64,000 nucleotides of DNA, from NCBI RefSeq assembly GCF_902497855.1, contig NZ_CABVHU010000022.1:1-64000 (forward strand), written 5' to 3'. Below, piece after piece: positions 34,579 through 43,269 of this stretch (the stretch's first letter is position 1; each line of letters starts with the position of its first letter). The stretch comes from Pseudomonas fluorescens. Its GTDB lineage: Bacteria > Pseudomonadota > Gammaproteobacteria > Pseudomonadales > Pseudomonadaceae. Below the pieces are notes generated by a model, which did not search any database, was not told the DNA's origin, and saw only the letters and a program-made list of their open reading frames with translations. Position numbers and translations under genes: made by a program.

Positions 34579-35667
34579 CCTGGCCCGCGCCATACAGCGC
34601 TGATAACGCTCGTCGACCCGTTTGGCGAACCACGCCGTGGTGAGTTTGCGGGTGATTTTCGGGCTTTGCAGGACGATCCCCGGCAACACCGCGCGCGGCA
34701 ATGAACGGCCCTCGGCCTGTTCGGCCAGCTCGAAAACCCGCTGATAGAGTTCGGTATTCTCGAATTCGAGGCTTTTGCCCTCCTCCAGTTGACTGCGGAT
34801 GGTCGGATTGCGCATGCCCAGTTGCTTGCCGAGGGTGCGCACCGCCAATTCCGTGGTGCCGGGCATGATCGAATCGTAGCGCACCAGATCGCCATCCAGC
34901 GCCAGCGGAATGCCCGTCGCACGACTCACCGCGTTCTGGAACGCGGCATTGCGGCTGGCGTACCACCCGGCATTGAAATCGGCGAAGCGGTACAGCGGCT
35001 GCTTGTAGCTCACCGGATAACCGAGCAAGTGGGCGATGCCGAAATACATGCCACCGCGACGGCTGAACACTTCCCGACGAATCGAGCCGTCCACCGGGTA
35101 CGGATAATCCCGCGCCTGTTCCTCGGCGAAATCGATGCTGACCTGCATCGGCCCGCCGGTGTGTACCGGATTGAAACCGCCGAACAGGGTGCGGCCCATG
35201 GGCACCATGCCGATGAAATCATCGAAGATCGCGCTGAGCTCTTTTTCGCTGCGCGCGGCATTCAGGCGGTCGCTGTAGCTCTTGCCGTTGCTGGAACTCA
35301 CCTGCAGCGCACCGCTCACCAGCAAACCCGGGATGTGGGCCTTGGCGGCCCGGCGATCGATTTCCTCGCGGGCGATCCTGCCCAGGCCCGGTACCCGGGG
35401 GTCCGCCTGAAAGGTCGATTCCTGCTCGGTGACCGCCAGTACCGAACACAGGTTCTGCGTGGAGGGGTAGATGTCCTGCGCGGCAAACGCTGCATGGATG
35501 TCGGTGGCCCACCCCTGGCGGTCGACGGTCTTGGCCGGCAGCAGGCGCACGATCTCGGCCCTGACCTCGGCGGGCTTGCGCGCCGGCGGCTCCTGGATGC
35601 GTTGAGTGCCGCAACCGGCCAGGACCAGCAACGCGGCGATACTCATGATCAATCGATTGGCTTGCAT
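34576..35667 (-). CDS. DUF1615 family lipoprotein
   Basis: This 363-aa protein has a lipoprotein signal (IMSIAALLVLAGCGTQ, lipobox LAGC, Cys about residue 19), so it is a membrane-anchored periplasmic protein of the DUF1615 family. Conserved stretches include VLAVTEQESTFQADPRVPGL, reminiscent of lytic-transglycosylase-like folds with a candidate Glu; that role is a guess. The stop codon TAG (34578-34576) lies within the last REP element (GTAGGAG), so the final residues may have been changed when the repeat inserted. ATG 35667 is the only start giving the signal. Confidence 0.85.
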   Translation of the reverse strand: MQANRLIMSIAALLVLAGCGTQRIQEPPARKPAEVRAEIVRLLPAKTVDRQGWATDIHAAFAAQDIYPSTQNLCSVLAVTEQESTFQADPRVPGLGRIAREEIDRRAAKAHIPGLLVSGALQVSSSNGKSYSDRLNAARSEKELSAIFDDFIGMVPMGRTLFGGFNPVHTGGPMQVSIDFAEEQARDYPYPVDGSIRREVFSRRGGMYFGIAHLLGYPVSYKQPLYRFADFNAGWYASRNAAFQNAVSRATGIPLALDGDLVRYDSIMPGTTELAVRTLGKQLGMRNPTIRSQLEEGKSLEFENTELYQRVFELAEQAEGRSLPRAVLPGIVLQSPKITRKLTTAWFAKRVDERYQRCMARAR

Positions 35668-35789
35668 GGTGCTCCATCAAATCCGTTGAGCCGGGTTAAC
35701 CATACGATCAATGGCATGGCGCAGGCTATGACTGTGCCGAGAAGGCACTGTTCCCTCTACAGATTCATACCATGGGGCGAGGGTATGGC

Positions 35790-35893
35790 CCTGTAGGAGC
35801 AAGCTTGCTCGCGATGGAGGTCAACGATAACGCTGGAAACCTGACACCCCGCAGCGCTCTCAGGTTCTTCGCTGGCAAGCCAGCGCCTACAGG
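35790..35893. repeat. Two REP arms of different subtype
   Basis: CCCTGTAGGAGCAAGCTTGC (35790-35809) and CTTCGCTGGCAAGCCAGCGC (35867-35886) flank about 55 nt. No Fur box or clear promoter was recognised in the rest of the gap 35668-36070. Confidence 0.7.
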
Positions 35894-36070
35894 TAAGCGG
35901 CGCCCCCGCTATTGGTTCTGCTCCTCAACTATTACCTTCATATCGTCATACAAATTCATTGCGCAACGCTACTGCGAACCACTACCATTCGCGCCTGGAG
36001 TCGTATTTGCGCAAGGAGTTCCCGCGCCGTCACTTTCTTTTCAGCAGCGGCGCGCCGCCAGGTACGAACC

Positions 36071-38281
36071 ATGACTACTCCAGCCCGCATTGGCGCGCCT
36101 TTTCGCCCGACGCTTCTTGCCTTGCTGTGCTCCTTGTCCGTCACTGCCTACGCAGCAACTCCCGCGTCCACCGACAGCAACGGCAAGGCGCTGGTGCTGG
36201 ACGACGTCAACATCAACGCCCAGGCCCCTTCTCCGTCTGACTTGCCCCCGGCATTTGCCGGCGGTCAGGTGGCGCGCGGCGGGCAGCTGGGGGTGTTGGG
36301 CAACCAGGACATCATGGACGTGCCGTTCAGCGTCGCCTCCTACACCGAACAGCTGATCCAGGATCAGCAGGCCGAAGACGTCGCCGATGTCCTGCTCAAC
36401 GATTCGTCGGTGCGTCAGGCCAGTGGATTTTCCAACCAGGCGCAGATTTTCATGATCCGCGGCTTGCCGCTGTTCGGCGACGATATTTCCTACAACGGCC
36501 TGTATGGCGTGCTGCCGCGGCAGATCATGTCCACCGACGCCCTGGAACGGGTGGAAGTGTTCAAAGGTCCGAACGCCTTCATCAACGGCGTGTCCCCGAC
36601 CGGCTCGGGCATCGGCGGTGGCGTCAACCTGCAACCCAAACGCGCCGGCGACCTGCCTACGCGCCGCTTCACCACCGATATCAACGATGAAGGCCGCATT
36701 GGCGAGCACCTGGACATCGGCCAGCGTTTCGGCGAAGACAACCGTTTCGGCGCCCGCGTCAACCTGGCGCAGCGGGAAGGCGATACCGGTATCGATCACG
36801 AAAACCAGCGCTCCAAGCTGTTCGCCCTGGGCCTCGACTATCGCGGTGACGCCTTGCGCATTTCCGGCGACTTCGCCTATCAGAAACAACGGGTCAACGG
36901 TGGCCGCAATACCGTGAACCTTGGCACCGCCACGCATATCCCGGATGCGCCGTCGGCTGACACCAACTACGCCCCGAGCTGGGGCTTCACCGAAATCGAA
37001 GACACCTTCGGCATGCTGCGCGCCGAATACGACCTGAACGACAACTGGACCGCCTACGCGGCCGGCGGCGCCAAGCACACCCGTGAAGTCGGGCGCTACA
37101 ACTCCACCACCCTGGTCGGCAACGACGGCAGTTCCACCACCACCGGCTCGTTCATCCCCCATGACGAGGACAACAAAAGCGCCATGGCCGGCCTCAACGG
37201 CCGGTTCGCCACCGGCCCGGTCAGCCACAGGCTCAACTTCGGCCTGGCCGGAATCTGGACGGAACAGCGCAGTGCCTTCGATTTCGACCTGACGCGGTAC
37301 GCCAACAACATCTACCACCCGGTCGAGGTTCCGGCGCCGGGGCCCGGTTTTGCCAATGGCGACCTGAACGATCCGGGCATTGTCGGCAAGACCTTCATGC
37401 GCAGCGGCGCAGTCTCCGACACCCTGGGCTTCTTCGACGATCGCCTGTTGGTGACCGTCGGCCTGCGTCGCCAGCAACTGGTAACCCAGGGCTTCGCCTA
37501 CGGTACCGGCACCCGTACCTCCAAATACGACGAGTCGATCACCACCCCGGTCTACGGCATCGTGTTCAAGCCGTGGGAGCATGTGTCGTTCTATGCCAAC
37601 CGCATCGAAGGCCTGGCCGAAGGCCCGACCTCGCCGACGTCGGCCGCCGGACGCGTCGTCATCAACGGCAACCAGGCCTTTGCACCCGCGCGCTCCAAAC
37701 AGCTCGAAGCCGGGGTCAAGGTCGACATGGGCACCTATGGTGCGAGCCTGGGTGTGTTCCGTATCGAGAAACCGAGCGACGGCTATACCGAAATCGTCGA
37801 CGCCACCACGGCGCGTTTCGTGCGTGAAGGCGAGCAGGTCAACAAAGGCGTCGAACTCAACGTCTTCGGCGAACCGGTCAGCGGCCTGCGCCTGATCAGC
37901 GGCCTGACCTTGATGGACAGCGAACTGAAGAAAACCCAGGGCGGCCTCAACGACGGCAACCACGCCATCGGCGTGCCAACCTTCCAGTTCAATGCCTCGG
38001 CCGATTGGGATGTGCCTGGCCTGCAAGGCGTCGCGCTGAATGCACGGATGTTGCGCACCGGCGGCCAATACGCCGACGCGGCCAACAACCTCAGCCTGCC
38101 GACCTGGAACCGCTTCGATGCCGGCGCCCGGTATGCCTTCAAGGTTCAGGAAAAAGACGTGACCTTGCGCTTCGGTGTCGAGAACCTGGCCAACAAGAAA
38201 TACTGGGAATCGGCCCAGGGCGGTTACCTGACCCAAGGCGAACCACGAGTCGCGAAGCTCTCGGGCACCATCGACTTCTGA
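36071..38281 (+). CDS. TonB-dependent siderophore receptor
   Basis: This 736-aa outer membrane receptor has a signal peptide (PTLLALLCSLSVTAYA), a plug domain at about 55-215 (QIFMIRGLPLFGDDISYNGL, LERVEVFKGPNAFINGVSPT) and a 22-strand barrel ending in the C-terminal Phe (LSGTIDF). The N-terminal signalling (STN) domain is absent, so it should not signal through a sigma/anti-sigma pair. ATG 36071 gives the signal peptide. It stands alone, with no siderophore genes next to it; the ligand is unknown, though the plug resembles ferric catecholate/hydroxamate receptors. Confidence 0.88.
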   Translation: MTTPARIGAPFRPTLLALLCSLSVTAYAATPASTDSNGKALVLDDVNINAQAPSPSDLPPAFAGGQVARGGQLGVLGNQDIMDVPFSVASYTEQLIQDQQAEDVADVLLNDSSVRQASGFSNQAQIFMIRGLPLFGDDISYNGLYGVLPRQIMSTDALERVEVFKGPNAFINGVSPTGSGIGGGVNLQPKRAGDLPTRRFTTDINDEGRIGEHLDIGQRFGEDNRFGARVNLAQREGDTGIDHENQRSKLFALGLDYRGDALRISGDFAYQKQRVNGGRNTVNLGTATHIPDAPSADTNYAPSWGFTEIEDTFGMLRAEYDLNDNWTAYAAGGAKHTREVGRYNSTTLVGNDGSSTTTGSFIPHDEDNKSAMAGLNGRFATGPVSHRLNFGLAGIWTEQRSAFDFDLTRYANNIYHPVEVPAPGPGFANGDLNDPGIVGKTFMRSGAVSDTLGFFDDRLLVTVGLRRQQLVTQGFAYGTGTRTSKYDESITTPVYGIVFKPWEHVSFYANRIEGLAEGPTSPTSAAGRVVINGNQAFAPARSKQLEAGVKVDMGTYGASLGVFRIEKPSDGYTEIVDATTARFVREGEQVNKGVELNVFGEPVSGLRLISGLTLMDSELKKTQGGLNDGNHAIGVPTFQFNASADWDVPGLQGVALNARMLRTGGQYADAANNLSLPTWNRFDAGARYAFKVQEKDVTLRFGVENLANKKYWESAQGGYLTQGEPRVAKLSGTIDF

Positions 38282-38297
38282 TCGACCCCGCACCACA

Positions 38298-38333
38298 AAA
38301 AGGCTCCGCCGATTGATGGCTGCGGGGCCTTTT
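38298..38333 (+). terminator. Intrinsic terminator after the receptor gene
   Basis: AAAAGGC (38298-38304) and CCGC (38306-38309) pair with GCGG (38322-38325) and GCCTTTT (38327-38333), giving an 11-bp stem with two bulges and terminal Ts, about 16 nt after the stop. Confidence 0.65.
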
Positions 38334-38407
38334 CCATTGGGCAGCCAGCCTGACCCCCTGCCCGGACTGGACCATACTTGATCCACGACATCGAGGAGGA
38401 CCGGCCC

Positions 38408-39943
38408 ATGAACCGTAGCGACGTACTGATCATCGGTGCCGGCCCGACCGGACTGGTACTGGCGCTGTGGCTGAGCAAACTGGGAATCCGCGTGCGGATC
38501 GTCGACAAGTCGTCGAGCCCCGGCACCACCTCGCGCGCGCTGGCGGTGCAGGCGCGGACGCTGGAGTTGTATCGCCAGCTCGACCTGAGCCAGGCCGTGG
38601 TGCAGAACGGTCATCGCGTCGGGGCGGCGAACTTCTGGGTCAAGGGCGAACCGGTGACGCGCTTACCCCTGAGCAGCATCGGCGAGGGTCTGACCCCCTA
38701 CGCATTCCTCGAAATATACCCGCAGGACGAACACGAGCGGCTGCTGATAGAACGCCTGGAAGCCTTCGGCATCAGGGTCGAGCGAACTACCGAGCTGGAG
38801 GGTTTCGAGGAAACCGGCGACGGCATCACCGCCCGCCTGCGCTTGCCCGATGGCCAGCTGGAAATCTGCCAGACCTGTTATCTGGCCGGATGCGACGGTG
38901 CCCGGTCAATCGTGCGCAAGACCCTGGACACCGGATTTCCCGGCGGCACCTATCAGCAGATTTTCTACGTCGCCGACGTGCAAGGCAGTGGACCGGCGTT
39001 CAACGGCGAATTGCACGTGGATCTCGATGAGGCGGATTTTCTCGCGGTGTTTCCGTTGGCCGGCGAAGGTCGTGCCCGGCTGATCGGTACGGTGCGCGAT
39101 GAACGCGCCGAGCGCGCCGAAACCCTGCGCTTCGAAGACGTCAGCAGCCGGGCTATCGAACACATGAAGGTACAGATCGAGCAGCTGAACTGGTTCTCGA
39201 CCTATCGTGTGCACCATCGGGTGGCGGATCACTTCCGCACCGGGCGCGCGTTTCTGCTGGGTGATGCGGCCCACGTCCACAGCCCCGCGGGCGGCCAGGG
39301 CATGAATACCGGGATCGGCGATGCCATCAATCTGGCCTGGAAACTCGCCGCGGTACTGAGTGGTGGTGCCCAGGCCGGACTGCTCGACACCTATGAACCG
39401 GAGCGCATCGCATTTGCCCGCAAACTGGTGGCCACCACCGACCGGGTGTTCAGTTTCGTCACCGCCGAAGGACGCCTGGCCGACTTGCTGCGCACACGGG
39501 TGGCGCCGTTTCTGCTGCCCAAGGTGGCGTCACTGGAAACGAGCCGCGAGTTCCTGTTTCGCACGGTGTCGCAAATCACCCTTGATTATCGCGGGATGCC
39601 GTTGAGCAAGGGCGTTGCCGGGCATGTTCACGGCGGCGACCGGTTACCCTGGGCCCACGACGGTGAGGGGGACAATTTCGAATCGCTGAAGTGTTTGAGC
39701 TGGCAGGTGCATGTGTATGGCGACACCAGCGATGAAATGATTGCCTGGTGCAACGAACATCATTTGCCGTTGCACGTGTTTGGCTGGCGTCCGGCGTTCG
39801 AAGCGGCGGGCCTTGGGCGCAGCGGGTTTTATCTGCTGCGGCCGGATACCTATGTGGCGGTGGCCGAGACGTGCTCTGATCCGAAGGTGATCGAGCGGTA
39901 TTTCCGGGATCACGGGATCAGGCCGTTTTTTGGATCGCCCTGA
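38408..39943 (+). CDS. FAD-dependent aromatic monooxygenase
   Basis: This 511-aa group A flavoprotein hydroxylase of the PheA/TfdB/MhpA type has the N-terminal dinucleotide fold DVLIIGAGPTGLVLALWLSK, the DG motif in CYLAGCDGARSIVRKTLD, and the second FAD motif GDAAHVHSPAGGQGMNTGIG. A thioredoxin-like C-terminal domain follows. ATG 38408 has GGAGGA upstream. No ring-cleavage genes are adjacent, so the substrate (phenolic or quinone-like) cannot be inferred. Confidence 0.9.
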   Translation: MNRSDVLIIGAGPTGLVLALWLSKLGIRVRIVDKSSSPGTTSRALAVQARTLELYRQLDLSQAVVQNGHRVGAANFWVKGEPVTRLPLSSIGEGLTPYAFLEIYPQDEHERLLIERLEAFGIRVERTTELEGFEETGDGITARLRLPDGQLEICQTCYLAGCDGARSIVRKTLDTGFPGGTYQQIFYVADVQGSGPAFNGELHVDLDEADFLAVFPLAGEGRARLIGTVRDERAERAETLRFEDVSSRAIEHMKVQIEQLNWFSTYRVHHRVADHFRTGRAFLLGDAAHVHSPAGGQGMNTGIGDAINLAWKLAAVLSGGAQAGLLDTYEPERIAFARKLVATTDRVFSFVTAEGRLADLLRTRVAPFLLPKVASLETSREFLFRTVSQITLDYRGMPLSKGVAGHVHGGDRLPWAHDGEGDNFESLKCLSWQVHVYGDTSDEMIAWCNEHHLPLHVFGWRPAFEAAGLGRSGFYLLRPDTYVAVAETCSDPKVIERYFRDHGIRPFFGSP

Positions 39944-39955
39944 TTCACCATTGAA

Positions 39956-40052
39956 CCCTGTAGGAGCCGGCTTGCCGGCGAAGGAGGAGTGTCAGTCAAA
40001 GCATGTATTGACTGATCCACCGCTTTCGCCGGCAAGCCGGCTCCTACAGGGG
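39956..40052. repeat. Inverted REP pair (REPIN)
   Basis: CCCTGTAGGAGCCGGCTTGC begins at 39956 and the inverted arm TTTCGCCGGCAAGCCGGCTC ends near 40047. It lies between convergent genes. Confidence 0.85.
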
Positions 40053-40059
40053 TTGTGGT

Positions 40060-40136
40060 GATTGTCGGATTCCGTCAGCGCCAGGTCCATCGCGACAGGT
40101 GATTGTCAGATCCCGGCCAGCGCCAGGTCCATCGCG
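40060..40136. repeat. Tandem duplication of the hemB 3' end
   Basis: GATTGTCGGATTCCGTCAGC.. (40060-40095) and GATTGTCAGATCCCGGCCAG.. (40101-40136) share AGCGCCAGGTCCATCGCGA with a 41-nt offset. The right copy contains the hemB stop and last codons; the left copy lies outside the gene and carries a few mutations. Confidence 0.75.
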
Positions 40137-41080
40137 AAGTAGGTGAAGATCAAATCCGCCCCCGCCCGCTTGATCGCCCCCAGGCTTTCACGCACCACCC
40201 GATCCTCATCGATCGCCCCGGCCTGTGCGCCGAACTTGATCATCGCGTACTCGCCGCTCACCTGGTACGCCGACAGCGGCAGGCGCGACGCTTCGCGGAT
40301 GTCGCGGATGATGTCCAGGTACGCGCCGGCCGGCTTGACCATCAGCGCGTCGGCGCCCTCCTGCTCGTCCATCAGCGATTCGCGCACGGCTTCGCGGCGG
40401 TTCATCGGGTTCATCTGATAGCTTTTGCGATCGCCCTTGAGCGCACTGCCACCCGCCTCGCGGAACGGTCCATAGAGCGCCGAAGCGAATTTGGTGGAAT
40501 AGGCCATGATCGCGACCTGGCTGAAACCCGCCTCATCCAGCGCCCGGCGAATGGCCCGGACCTGCCCGTCCATGGCGGCCGACGGGGCAATCACATCGGC
40601 TCCGGCCCGGGCGGCGGCCACCGCTTGCTTGCCCAGATTGACCAGGGTCTGGTCGTTGTCGACTTCGTGGTTGTGCAGCACGCCGCAATGACCATGGTCG
40701 GTGTACTCGCAAAAGCAGGTGTCGGACATCAGGATCATTTCCGGAACCGCATCCTTGGCAATGCGCGCCATGCGCGATACCAGGCCATTGTCGCTCCAGG
40801 TGTCGCTGCCGCTGCTGTCCAGATGATGGGACACGCCGAAGGTCATCACCGACTTGATCCCGGCCCGGGCGTAACGCTCGATCTCGTCGGCCAGTCTGGA
40901 TTCCGGAATGCGCATCACCCCGGGCATGCTCTTGATCGGCACGAAGTCATCGATTTCTTCCTCGACGAAAATCGGCAACACCAGGTCATTCAAACTGAAT
41001 TCTGTTTCCTGGAACAGGCTGCGCAGGCTCGCATTGCGGCGCAGGCGGCGTGGACGTGCTTCGGGGAACTGACTGGACAT
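40106..41080 (-). CDS. hemB: Delta-aminolevulinic acid dehydratase, cysteine-rich zinc type
   Basis: This 324-aa porphobilinogen synthase joins two aminolevulinate molecules in heme synthesis. The metal-site segment reads MSDTCFCEYTDHGHCGVL with Cys122, Cys124 and Cys132, the zinc-binding triad; the principal HemB of P. aeruginosa has an Asp-rich Mg2+ site instead (recalled). Schiff-base lysines are in AYSTKFASALYGPFR and LMVKPAGAYLDI. ATG 41080 has AGGAA upstream. It is a single gene between two REP pairs. It may be a paralogue of a Mg-type HemB elsewhere in the genome. Confidence 0.93.
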   Translation of the reverse strand: MSSQFPEARPRRLRRNASLRSLFQETEFSLNDLVLPIFVEEEIDDFVPIKSMPGVMRIPESRLADEIERYARAGIKSVMTFGVSHHLDSSGSDTWSDNGLVSRMARIAKDAVPEMILMSDTCFCEYTDHGHCGVLHNHEVDNDQTLVNLGKQAVAAARAGADVIAPSAAMDGQVRAIRRALDEAGFSQVAIMAYSTKFASALYGPFREAGGSALKGDRKSYQMNPMNRREAVRESLMDEQEGADALMVKPAGAYLDIIRDIREASRLPLSAYQVSGEYAMIKFGAQAGAIDEDRVVRESLGAIKRAGADLIFTYFAMDLALAGI

Positions 41081-41220
41081 GGGGGTTCCTGAAAAATCGG
41101 CGGGTGGGACGAAAGTCGTAGGGGGGCGAAAGCTTATGCCCTGCAAGGTGCAGGGCACAAATGTCGAACGCTCAAGACTGCGTTACCGCAACGGCAACAA
41201 TCATCGGCATCAACACAAAA

Positions 41221-41315
41221 CCCTGTAGGAGCCGGCTTGCCGGCGAAAGCGCAGTGTCAGTCGACACATGTATCGGCTGACTCACTGCCTTCGCCGGCAA
41301 GCCGGCTCCTGCAGG
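41221..41315. repeat. Inverted REP pair (REPIN)
   Basis: CCCTGTAGGAGCCGGCTTGC begins at 41221 and the inverted arm TTCGCCGGCAAGCCGGCTCC ends near 41309, in the gap upstream of hemB. Confidence 0.85.
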
Positions 41316-41322
41316 TCCTCGG

Positions 41323-42033
41323 TCAACCTGAGACTGGTTTGGGGATTTCCAGCCCGCGCATCACCGCCGGCCGCGCCAGGAAGCGCTCCAGCACCCGTGT
41401 GACGTTGGCGAAGTCCTTGATGCCCACCAGATCCCCGGCCTCATAGAAGCCGATCAGGTTGCGCACCCAGGGGAACGTCGCAATGTCGGCAATGGTGTAG
41501 CGCTCGCCCATGATCCAGTCGCGCCCTTCCAGACGTTCGTCGAGCACCTTGAGCAAGCGTTTGCTTTCTTCGATGTAGCGGTCCCGCGGCCGCTTGTCCT
41601 CATACTCCTTGCCGGCGAATTTGTGGAAAAAGCCGACCTGGCCGAACATCGGTCCGATACCACCCATCTGAAACATCAGCCACTGGAGGGTCTCGTAACG
41701 AGCGGCCGACTCCTGGGCCAGCAATTGCCCGCTCTTGTCGGCCAGGTAGATCAAAATCGCCCCGGACTCGAACAGCGGCAGCGGTCGGTCGTCCGGCCCA
41801 TGGGGATCGAGGATGGCGGGAATCTTGTTGTTGGGGTTCAGGGACAGAAATTCGGCGGACATCTGATCGTTGGTATCGAAGCCCACCCGATGCGGCTCGT
41901 AGGGCAGCCCGATCTCTTCGAGCATGATCGAGACCTTGACGCCGTTGGGGGTCGGCAAGGAGTAAAGCTGGATCCAGTCGGGGTATCGGGCCGGCCATTT
42001 GCGGGTGATCGGGAACGCGGACAGATCGGTCAT
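41323..42033 (-). CDS. Glutathione S-transferase, YfcG/Ure2-like (Nu class)
   Basis: This 236-aa GST is of the YghU/YfcG type: the N-domain reads IQLYSLPTPNGVKVSIMLEE with the TPNG active-site segment in which Thr/Asn activate glutathione, then NPNNKIPAILDPHGP and FESGAILIYLADKSG. The C-domain includes FQMGGIGPMFGQVGFFHKFA and ERYTIADIATFPWV. Members act as disulfide-bond oxidoreductases with two glutathiones. ATG 42033 begins at the family N-terminus but has no clear ribosome site. Confidence 0.9.
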   Translation of the reverse strand: MTDLSAFPITRKWPARYPDWIQLYSLPTPNGVKVSIMLEEIGLPYEPHRVGFDTNDQMSAEFLSLNPNNKIPAILDPHGPDDRPLPLFESGAILIYLADKSGQLLAQESAARYETLQWLMFQMGGIGPMFGQVGFFHKFAGKEYEDKRPRDRYIEESKRLLKVLDERLEGRDWIMGERYTIADIATFPWVRNLIGFYEAGDLVGIKDFANVTRVLERFLARPAVMRGLEIPKPVSG

Positions 42034-42383
42034 CGGGGAGAATCCACGGCAAAATTGGGACCGTTGATCATAATGCAGGCGTTGGCGAAGGTTGCGAACT
42101 TTTGGCGTTATCGATATTGCTGATGAGCAAGATCGAAAGATCGGCCGCATTCGTCACCGCCATCGGATGTACCCTGTCCATAAATCCGCAACATCCTGTT
42201 GATATCCTTTGCTCCAATCCGTTCGAAGTTGTCGTTAAAGTGCTGCACTCGCCCGGATGAACCAAATGGGCTCAGGGGACTCCAATGCGCCGCCCCCATG
42301 ACATGGAAAACACTCGCAGCCGGGAGCTCGCGGTGTAGAGGTTTGTCAGCCTTAACCGAATGCGCCGAAGATCACCTATACAC
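42034..42383. other. Intergenic region with a coding-like remnant on the minus strand
   Basis: This 350-nt gap has lower GC than its flanks. On the minus strand a frame through 42299-42108 reads GRVQHFNDNFERIGAKDINR, which looks protein-like but has no recognised family, ribosome site or full length. It may be the tail of a lost gene. No REP is present here, unlike most gaps in this window. Confidence 0.3.
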
Positions 42384-43058
42384 ATGACGAACCTTTTGAA
42401 ATTCGCCAAACGCTTCAAACATCGCGCGTACATATTCCTGCCCTCCTTGCTGGCAGTGAGTGCGCTGTTCCTGTCGCTGGAGTCCAGTGAGAGCCGCGCC
42501 CAACCGGCGGATGGCACCCAGACCCTGGTATTCTTGCGCCACGCGGAAAAACCCGCCGGCGGCCTCGGCCAGCTCAATTGCCAGGGCTTGAACCGCGCCA
42601 TCGATCTGGCCACCTTGCTGCCGGAAAAATTCGGCAAGGCCAATTACGTGTTTGCCGCCAACCCGACGCGCAATGTCGAGGAAGGCGAGCTGGACAACTC
42701 CTACAGCTATATCCGCCCCTTGATGACCATCAGCCCCAGCGCCATCAAGCTCGGTTTGCCGGTGAACATCAATTTCTCGGCCAACGACACCAGCGACCTC
42801 GCCGATGAACTGCTGCACGACAAGTACCACAACTCGGTCATCTACACCGCCTGGTCCCACGGCTACCTGCCGGAGCTGATCAACAAGGTCGCTGGCGAAG
42901 CGGTCGGCAAGAAACAGAACATCACCGATGACTGGGAGTCCAGCGATTACGACTCGCTGTACGTGCTCACGCTGACCTGGCACAACGGCAAGGCCAGCCT
43001 GGAGAGCCACAGCTACAAGCAAGGGCTGGATAATGGTCGGGAGACCTGTCCGACCTGA
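42384..43058 (+). CDS. Histidine phosphatase family protein, exported
   Basis: This protein of about 224 aa has an N-terminal hydrophobic segment (YIFLPSLLAVSALFLSLE) ending near ESRAQPA, probably a signal peptide or anchor. The histidine phosphatase core follows: TLVFLRHAEKPAGGLG (RHxE catalytic His) and YTAWSHGYLPELINKV (second His). It lacks other usual family motifs, so activity is uncertain. The second Met (42384) gives a standard signal length; ATG 42360 is eight codons longer. No operon partner. Confidence 0.8.
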   Translation: MTNLLKFAKRFKHRAYIFLPSLLAVSALFLSLESSESRAQPADGTQTLVFLRHAEKPAGGLGQLNCQGLNRAIDLATLLPEKFGKANYVFAANPTRNVEEGELDNSYSYIRPLMTISPSAIKLGLPVNINFSANDTSDLADELLHDKYHNSVIYTAWSHGYLPELINKVAGEAVGKKQNITDDWESSDYDSLYVLTLTWHNGKASLESHSYKQGLDNGRETCPT

Positions 43059-43153
43059 GTTGGCGAATGCAAACCATGATGCTCGTGGAAGAGTGGTGTA
43101 ATCAGCTGGCTGGCCAGGCCGGCATAGCTCAAGGCCTACAGCATCGGCAAGGG

Positions 43154-43256
43154 CCCCTTCGCGAGCAGGCTCGCTCCCACATTTGATCATCAGTGAACAC
43201 AGATTTTGTGTACTACCAGGATCCAGTGTGGGAGCTAGCCTGCTCGCGAAGGGGCC
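43154..43256. repeat. Inverted REP pair (REPIN)
   Basis: CCCCTTCGCGAGCAGGCTCG begins at 43154 and the inverted arm GGAGCTAGCCTGCTCGCGAA ends near 43250, between convergent genes. Confidence 0.8.
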
Positions 43257-43269
43257 GGCAAAAACACCA

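Noticed and set aside
35668..36070. Fur box upstream of the TonB-dependent receptor
   Set aside because: No stretch resembling the GATAAT-based 19-bp box was found; the best AT-rich segment near 35940 does not fit.
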